Origin: Clostridiales bacterium
GTDB lineage: Bacteria; Bacillota; Clostridia; Peptostreptococcales; Anaerovoracaceae
Direction of reading: 5' to 3'
NCBI GenBank assembly: GCA_003542355.1
Contig: DPKU01000070.1
Location: forward strand, 1 to 9,343
DNA length: 9,343 bases
The position numbers and the translations under genes were made by a program. The notes under the pieces are model-generated. The model did not search any database. It worked only from the letters and a program-made list of their open reading frames with translations, and was not told where the DNA came from. Shown here piece after piece: positions 6,887-9,343 of this stretch (the first letter of the stretch is position 1; each line of letters begins with the position of its first letter).

Positions 6887-7362
6887 TTTTCCTGCCTCCC
6901 GTTGGCTGATGCAACGCTCGAAAGTTCTTCATATCGCTTCTTGATGTACTCCGGATCAAAGGAAAAACAGATTCTTCGGTTCTCCCCATCCAGAATCCTG
7001 TAGTGTTGACTGATCAAATTCTGCTGCACCCTGTAGCGTTCATCGCCCTTCTGGTCTCTCCACCAGATCTTGCCGCCCATCGTATTCTGGCCGCCCTCTT
7101 CATAGTTGTCAAAAGCAAGGGATCGGATGATATCCTGTGGATCGCCGCCGAACGTCATTTGAAGGATCTCGCTGTCTTTAAACACCAGGCAAACGCAAAC
7201 GGCGCCCGTCCAGCCCAGACTTCCTCTTTGCTTCTCGATCTGGATGAGCGTTTTCTTGGATACACCGACGATCTCTGCCATTTTATCCTGTGTATAGTCG
7301 AATTCGATCCTGATCATTTTCAGTTTCGAATCAACTGTGCTGATAAATTTACTTCTGTCCAA
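6883..7362 (-). CDS. XRE-family HTH regulator, partner of the DUF4153 protein (TTG start)
   Basis: DNA-binding protein of 159 residues. An N-terminal Cro/CI-type HTH covers about 14-46 (YTQDKMAEIVGVSKKTLIQIEK), followed by a segment (WTGAVCVCLVFKDSEILQMTFGGDPQDII) and a C-terminal region with NTMGGKIWWRD and LISQHYRILD that recurs in regulators encoded next to DUF4153 genes. The start codon is TTG (7362-7360): a full AGGAGG lies 6 nt upstream at 7374-7369 and no in-frame ATG is near, so this start is well supported. The last codons overlap the DUF4153 start as ATGA. A 20-bp inverted repeat at the promoter suggests autoregulation. What the C-terminal region senses is unknown. Confidence 0.88.
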   Translation of the reverse strand: MDRSKFISTVDSKLKMIRIEFDYTQDKMAEIVGVSKKTLIQIEKQRGSLGWTGAVCVCLVFKDSEILQMTFGGDPQDIIRSLAFDNYEEGGQNTMGGKIWWRDQKGDERYRVQQNLISQHYRILDGENRRICFSFDPEYIKKRYEELSSVASANGRQEK

Positions 7363-7368
7363 AATGAG

Positions 7369-7374
7369 CCTCCT
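7369..7374 (-). promoter_or_regulatory. Perfect ribosome binding site that fixes the TTG start
   Basis: AGGAGG on the minus strand, 6 nt ahead of TTG 7362-7360. Its strength and spacing decide the non-ATG start of the XRE gene. Confidence 0.85.
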
Positions 7375-7382
7375 TTGCTCTT

Positions 7383-7402
7383 ATGGTGTAATGATACACC
7401 AT
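7383..7402. promoter_or_regulatory. Operator candidate: 20-bp inverted repeat upstream of the XRE gene
   Basis: ATGGTGTAATGATACACCAT has two perfect 8-bp arms (ATGGTGTA/TACACCAT) around a 4-nt centre. It lies 8 nt upstream of the XRE ribosome binding site and either contains the -10 (TATCAT, minus strand) or starts at the transcription start, depending on the promoter chosen. A stem-loop in RNA is possible, but the position favours a DNA operator for the XRE protein. Confidence 0.7.
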
Positions 7403-7437
7403 TTGAGATATATTACAAGGCTTTCGAGGAAATTCAA
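7391..7437 (-). promoter_or_regulatory. Promoter region of the XRE-DUF4153 operon (two candidates)
   Basis: Two sigma-A-like pairs can be read on the minus strand: TTGTAA (7418-7413) with TATCAT (7396-7391), spacer 16 nt, and TTGAAT (7437-7432) with TAATAT (7415-7410), spacer 16 nt. Both place the inverted repeat at 7383-7402 where a repressor would interfere. I cannot choose between them from sequence alone. Confidence 0.55.
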
Positions 7438-7577
7438 TGGAATTCAGAATCGACAAGAACCCGGCGCAAAGCATTACAGCCGAACAATGGAAAGAAATGC
7501 ACGCACTGCAGGATATGGATCCGGAGAAGAAGGAATATGCTTACAGTGAGGTATGGATACCTGTTCGCGAAAAGTAA
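7437..7577 (+). CDS. 46-residue ORF, possible remnant of a GyrI-like domain
   Basis: The only plus-strand reading frame with independent support. ATG 7437 has GAGGA 6 nt upstream (7426-7430), and the frame ends at TAA 7575-7577. The protein begins MEFRIDKNPAQSI, is acidic and Lys/Glu-rich in the middle (EQWKEMHALQDMDPEKKEY) and ends SEVWIPVREK. The ending resembles the last beta-strand of GyrI-like / AraC effector-binding domains, which often finish in E-x-W-I-P-V-K, and the first residues resemble the opening strand of such domains; a full domain is about 150 residues, so this could be an internally deleted relic. It could also be a genuine small protein. It is divergent from the XRE operon and convergent with the ACT gene. 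No strong plus-strand promoter: TATATT at 7409-7414 lacks a good -35. Confidence 0.5.
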   Translation: MEFRIDKNPAQSITAEQWKEMHALQDMDPEKKEYAYSEVWIPVREK

Positions 7578-7611
7578 AAGTACAGAGATAGTATCAGAAC
7601 ACCGTTGCGAC

Positions 7612-7995
7612 TCATGCCGTTTTGCATTCATGCAAAATTGCATAGCCTTCTCTTTCCAATGCCGTGATCGCTTTCGAAAAGTACGGGACTTTCACAAGAA
7701 TGTAGTCTGTGTTGTACGTGGATATTGCAAAGATTCCAATGCCTTCCTCGGCAAGGATCGTTGAAATTCGGGACAGGATCCCGATCAGAGAAAAATCCAG
7801 AACGCCCTGGATGCGAAAAGCCTTCCATCCGTCTTCCCTGTCCACGGTGTTGGATGGCACGCATTCTGTTTCGCATACCAAAGACAGCTCCTCATCGGTT
7901 TTACCAAGAAAGCAGAAGGGACTGGCCCAATCGACTTGGGAAAGGTCCTTCAGCTTGCAAACGGAAAAAGATTGATCGATGATCTTGATTTCCAT
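7612..7995 (-). CDS. ACT-domain protein (small-molecule-binding, ACT_7-like)
   Basis: Small cytoplasmic protein of 127 residues. The N-terminal half (MEIKIIDQSFSVCKLKDLSQVDW... FLGKTDEELSLVCE) is the usual lead-in of clostridial stand-alone ACT proteins; the ACT domain proper covers about 60-127, with WKAFRIQGVLDFSLIGILSRIS as the strand-loop-helix that forms the ligand site and FAISTYNTDYILV as the following strands. Such domains bind amino acids or similar effectors; whether this one regulates an enzyme or acts alone is unknown. ATG 7995 has AAGGGGA 3 nt upstream and starts at the conserved MEIKI; a longer frame to 8028 would overlap the methyltransferase. Gap to the methyltransferase stop is 13 nt, so it is the last gene of that operon. 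Confidence 0.88.
   Translation of the reverse strand: MEIKIIDQSFSVCKLKDLSQVDWASPFCFLGKTDEELSLVCETECVPSNTVDREDGWKAFRIQGVLDFSLIGILSRISTILAEEGIGIFAISTYNTDYILVKVPYFSKAITALEREGYAILHECKTA
7620..7637. repeat. Short inverted repeat in the 3' end of the ACT gene
   Basis: TTTTGCATTCATGCAAAA has 8-bp perfect arms with a 2-nt centre; ATGCAAAATTGCAT overlaps it as a second near-palindrome. It lies within the last codons of the ACT gene. The loop is too short for a normal RNA terminator and the arms are AT-rich, so function is doubtful. Confidence 0.3.
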
Positions 7996-8008
7996 GTTTC
8001 CCCTTTCA

Positions 8009-8788
8009 TTATTTTGTGCAGTTATCATCCCTTGTTCGCAGCAACAATGTCACGCCCGTGATCTCGTTTTCCAACTCATCGCACTCGGATTGCTGGCTTT
8101 GAATATAGCGATCGAAGAGCTGAGCATTTTCCGGACGCTGTTCCTTCAATTCTCTCGCCCTCTTGATGATATGGGCTTGTTGTTCCTGATTGATAGCTGT
8201 GATTTCTTCCTTTTCGATCGGCTTTTCGTCGACCAGCTCGACGCCTGCGTTTTCCATAAAACGAAGCCATTGCGTTCGGTTATAATAATCCTCGTTCCCA
8301 GGATCATTTCCGTATGCATCATCGATCAGGATATAGCCTCCCTTTTTCAGCGTTTTTTTGAGCAAAACGATGGTTTCCTCGGGATTTCCCAACACATCGC
8401 CCACTGCCCCAAGAATCACGAGATCATACCCTGTTTCCGTATGAACAGACTGGGTGATATCTCCTGTGGAAAAAGTGCATAGCTTATCAACGCCCCACGC
8501 CAGGGCCTTTTGTTCCGCATAGGCAATGAACTCCGGTACAATGTCGATCCCTTTTATCCGGCAGCCCAGTTCTTTTGCCAGAAGGATGCTTACAGCCCCT
8601 TTCCCGCAGGCCAGGTCAAGCACCTTTATTCCCGAAGAAATTTTCAAATGCCTTTTGACCATTTCCAACATATCTCGCGGGGAGGAACCCAGTTCCCACA
8701 GATCCTGGAGCAAATATGGGAGATACGGAATGATATCCACGCCTTCCGAGGACAAGGATCGTGCCAGCTTTTCTTCGACCGTTGCCAT
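8009..8788 (-). CDS. Class I SAM-dependent methyltransferase
   Basis: Cytoplasmic methyltransferase of 259 residues with a Rossmann-like SAM fold. Motif I is VLDLACGKGAVS (about 56-67), the acidic residue that binds the ribose follows in GIDIV (80-84), the motif around the adenine is FSTGDI (106-111), motif IV is YDLVILGAVGDVLG (121-134), and the strand after it is KGGYILIDDAY (149-159). The acceptor substrate is not recognisable; the C-terminal 70 residues form a charged, helical region (EKEEITAINQEQQAHIIKRARELKEQ) that probably shapes the substrate side. The start is ATG 8788 with AAGGGAG 7 nt upstream; a TTG two codons earlier is less likely. The gene starts 14 nt after the hydrolase stop and ends 13 nt before the ACT gene, so all three share a transcript. 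Confidence 0.9.
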   Translation of the reverse strand: MATVEEKLARSLSSEGVDIIPYLPYLLQDLWELGSSPRDMLEMVKRHLKISSGIKVLDLACGKGAVSILLAKELGCRIKGIDIVPEFIAYAEQKALAWGVDKLCTFSTGDITQSVHTETGYDLVILGAVGDVLGNPEETIVLLKKTLKKGGYILIDDAYGNDPGNEDYYNRTQWLRFMENAGVELVDEKPIEKEEITAINQEQQAHIIKRARELKEQRPENAQLFDRYIQSQQSECDELENEITGVTLLLRTRDDNCTK

Positions 8789-8802
8789 GTGCAAGCTCCC
8801 TT

Positions 8803-9343
8803 CTAAAAAGACCCTTCCTTCTCGATTTCACCTATTAACAGGCTTCCGGTTGCATCGGACCCACGTAATTCTATCACATAATCGTCTGTTTCGGGTACTG
8901 TCACGGTAAATCTGCAAGAGTCCAGCTCATTGCCGACATAGACTTCGCTGCCGTTTTTACCATAGATCCTCAAGCCGATAGCGCCGCTTTCACGGCTTAA
9001 TTCAACCCGAAGTGAATCCCCTTTATCTAAAGGATATTCCCATATTTCTTTCGCATCCCACGCCAGGAAATCCATATTGCAGGCTGCTTCTTTCAGCGGT
9101 TCATTTAGAAAGAATGCCCGCGCCTCTGATGTGAATCGGGGACCCTCGTTGATCCAGGGGCTGTGCCCTGAGTGCTCAAACCAGACGATCTCTTTTTGGG
9201 GCGCAGCCAACCCTTCCACGTATTCTTCAACAAGGGATAGGCGCATTGATATCGTGCCGCCCCAGAAAAAAGGACACCGGAACATCCAAATCTCTATGAT
9301 CCTTCCTCAGATCAAGCCCATAGAGCTGTGGATATACGTAACT
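8803..9343 (-). pseudogene. Alpha/beta hydrolase, frameshifted, with beta-rich C-terminal extension; N-terminus outside window
   Basis: C-terminal portion of an alpha/beta hydrolase similar to proline iminopeptidase-like enzymes. From the right edge the frame reads SYVYPQLYGLDLRKD... VPVSFFLGRHDINAP, with the catalytic Asp in GRHD (codon 9253-9251), then reaches a stop at 9229-9227. The continuation SLVEEYVEGL... IVWFEHSGHSPW, with the catalytic His at 9165-9163, is in another frame. Skipping one base at about 9238 joins the two exactly where homologs read A/T-P-S-S-L-V-E-E-Y, so the gene carries a one-base insertion or the sequence an error. After the hydrolase domain (ending near FFLNEP) about 90 residues follow that look like a beta-sandwich (LRVELSRESGAIGLRIYG, FTVTVPETDDYVIELRG), an unusual addition. 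A separate start at 9285 in the second frame gives a protein lacking most of the fold and is not credible. Confidence 0.8.

Noticed and set aside
7003..7764. Long plus-strand open frame of 253 codons across the XRE gene and the intergenic region
   Set aside because: It runs antisense through the XRE gene, the operator and the short ORF, has Cys/His-rich composition without domain motifs and no ribosome binding site.
8803..9285. Independent gene of 160 codons starting at 9285
   Set aside because: Its first 16 residues are out-of-frame translation of the hydrolase strand that carries the catalytic Asp; the true reading is a frameshifted hydrolase continuing beyond the window.
1..9343. CRISPR array, tRNA/rRNA genes, insertion sequence ends
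   Set aside because: No regularly spaced repeats, no cloverleaf-like segments, no transposase-like frame and no long terminal inverted repeats were seen.

Overview
The window looks like a chromosomal segment of a Gram-positive, probably anaerobic bacterium of the Bacillota (Clostridia-like). The reasons are the gene families present (a stand-alone LytTR regulator with a small membrane partner, an XRE regulator paired with a DUF4153-type membrane protein, a clostridial-type ACT protein), strong AGGAGG-like ribosome binding sites and sigma-A-type promoters. Base composition is roughly balanced. This placement is inference; no rRNA or marker gene is present.

Nearly all coding is on the minus strand, so transcription runs from high to low coordinates. 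In that direction: (1) 9343-7612, a probable operon of an alpha/beta hydrolase (5' end outside the window and reading frame broken near 9238, with a beta-rich C-terminal extension), a class I SAM-dependent methyltransferase and an ACT-domain protein. (2) 7611-7363, a short intergenic region with a 46-codon plus-strand ORF that has its own ribosome binding site, and a 20-bp inverted repeat lying over the likely promoter of the next operon. (3) 7362-5006, an XRE-type regulator starting at TTG, overlapping by ATGA a 626-residue DUF4153-type membrane protein. (4) 4827-2637, a membrane-anchored serine hydrolase of the class C beta-lactamase fold, a LytTR DNA-binding protein and a four-helix membrane protein (DUF3021-like). 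(5) 2617-1256, a good sigma-A promoter, then a flavodoxin-fold NAD(P)H/FMN oxidoreductase and a RimJ/RimL-type acetyltransferase one base apart. (6) 1241-1, a near-consensus promoter whose -10 runs into an 18-bp perfect palindrome, then a TetR-family regulator overlapping by ATGA an HSL-type esterase that runs off the left edge.

Functionally the region is a chain of small regulator-plus-effector modules: TetR with esterase, LytTR with membrane protein and serine hydrolase, XRE with a large membrane protein. Two of the modules carry a visible palindromic operator at the promoter of the regulator, which suggests autoregulation. No mobile element, CRISPR array, tRNA or rRNA was seen. I did not find an obviously new system. 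The most unusual items are the serine hydrolase-LytTR-membrane protein operon, the XRE-DUF4153 pair with its operator, the short ORF between operons, and the frameshifted hydrolase.
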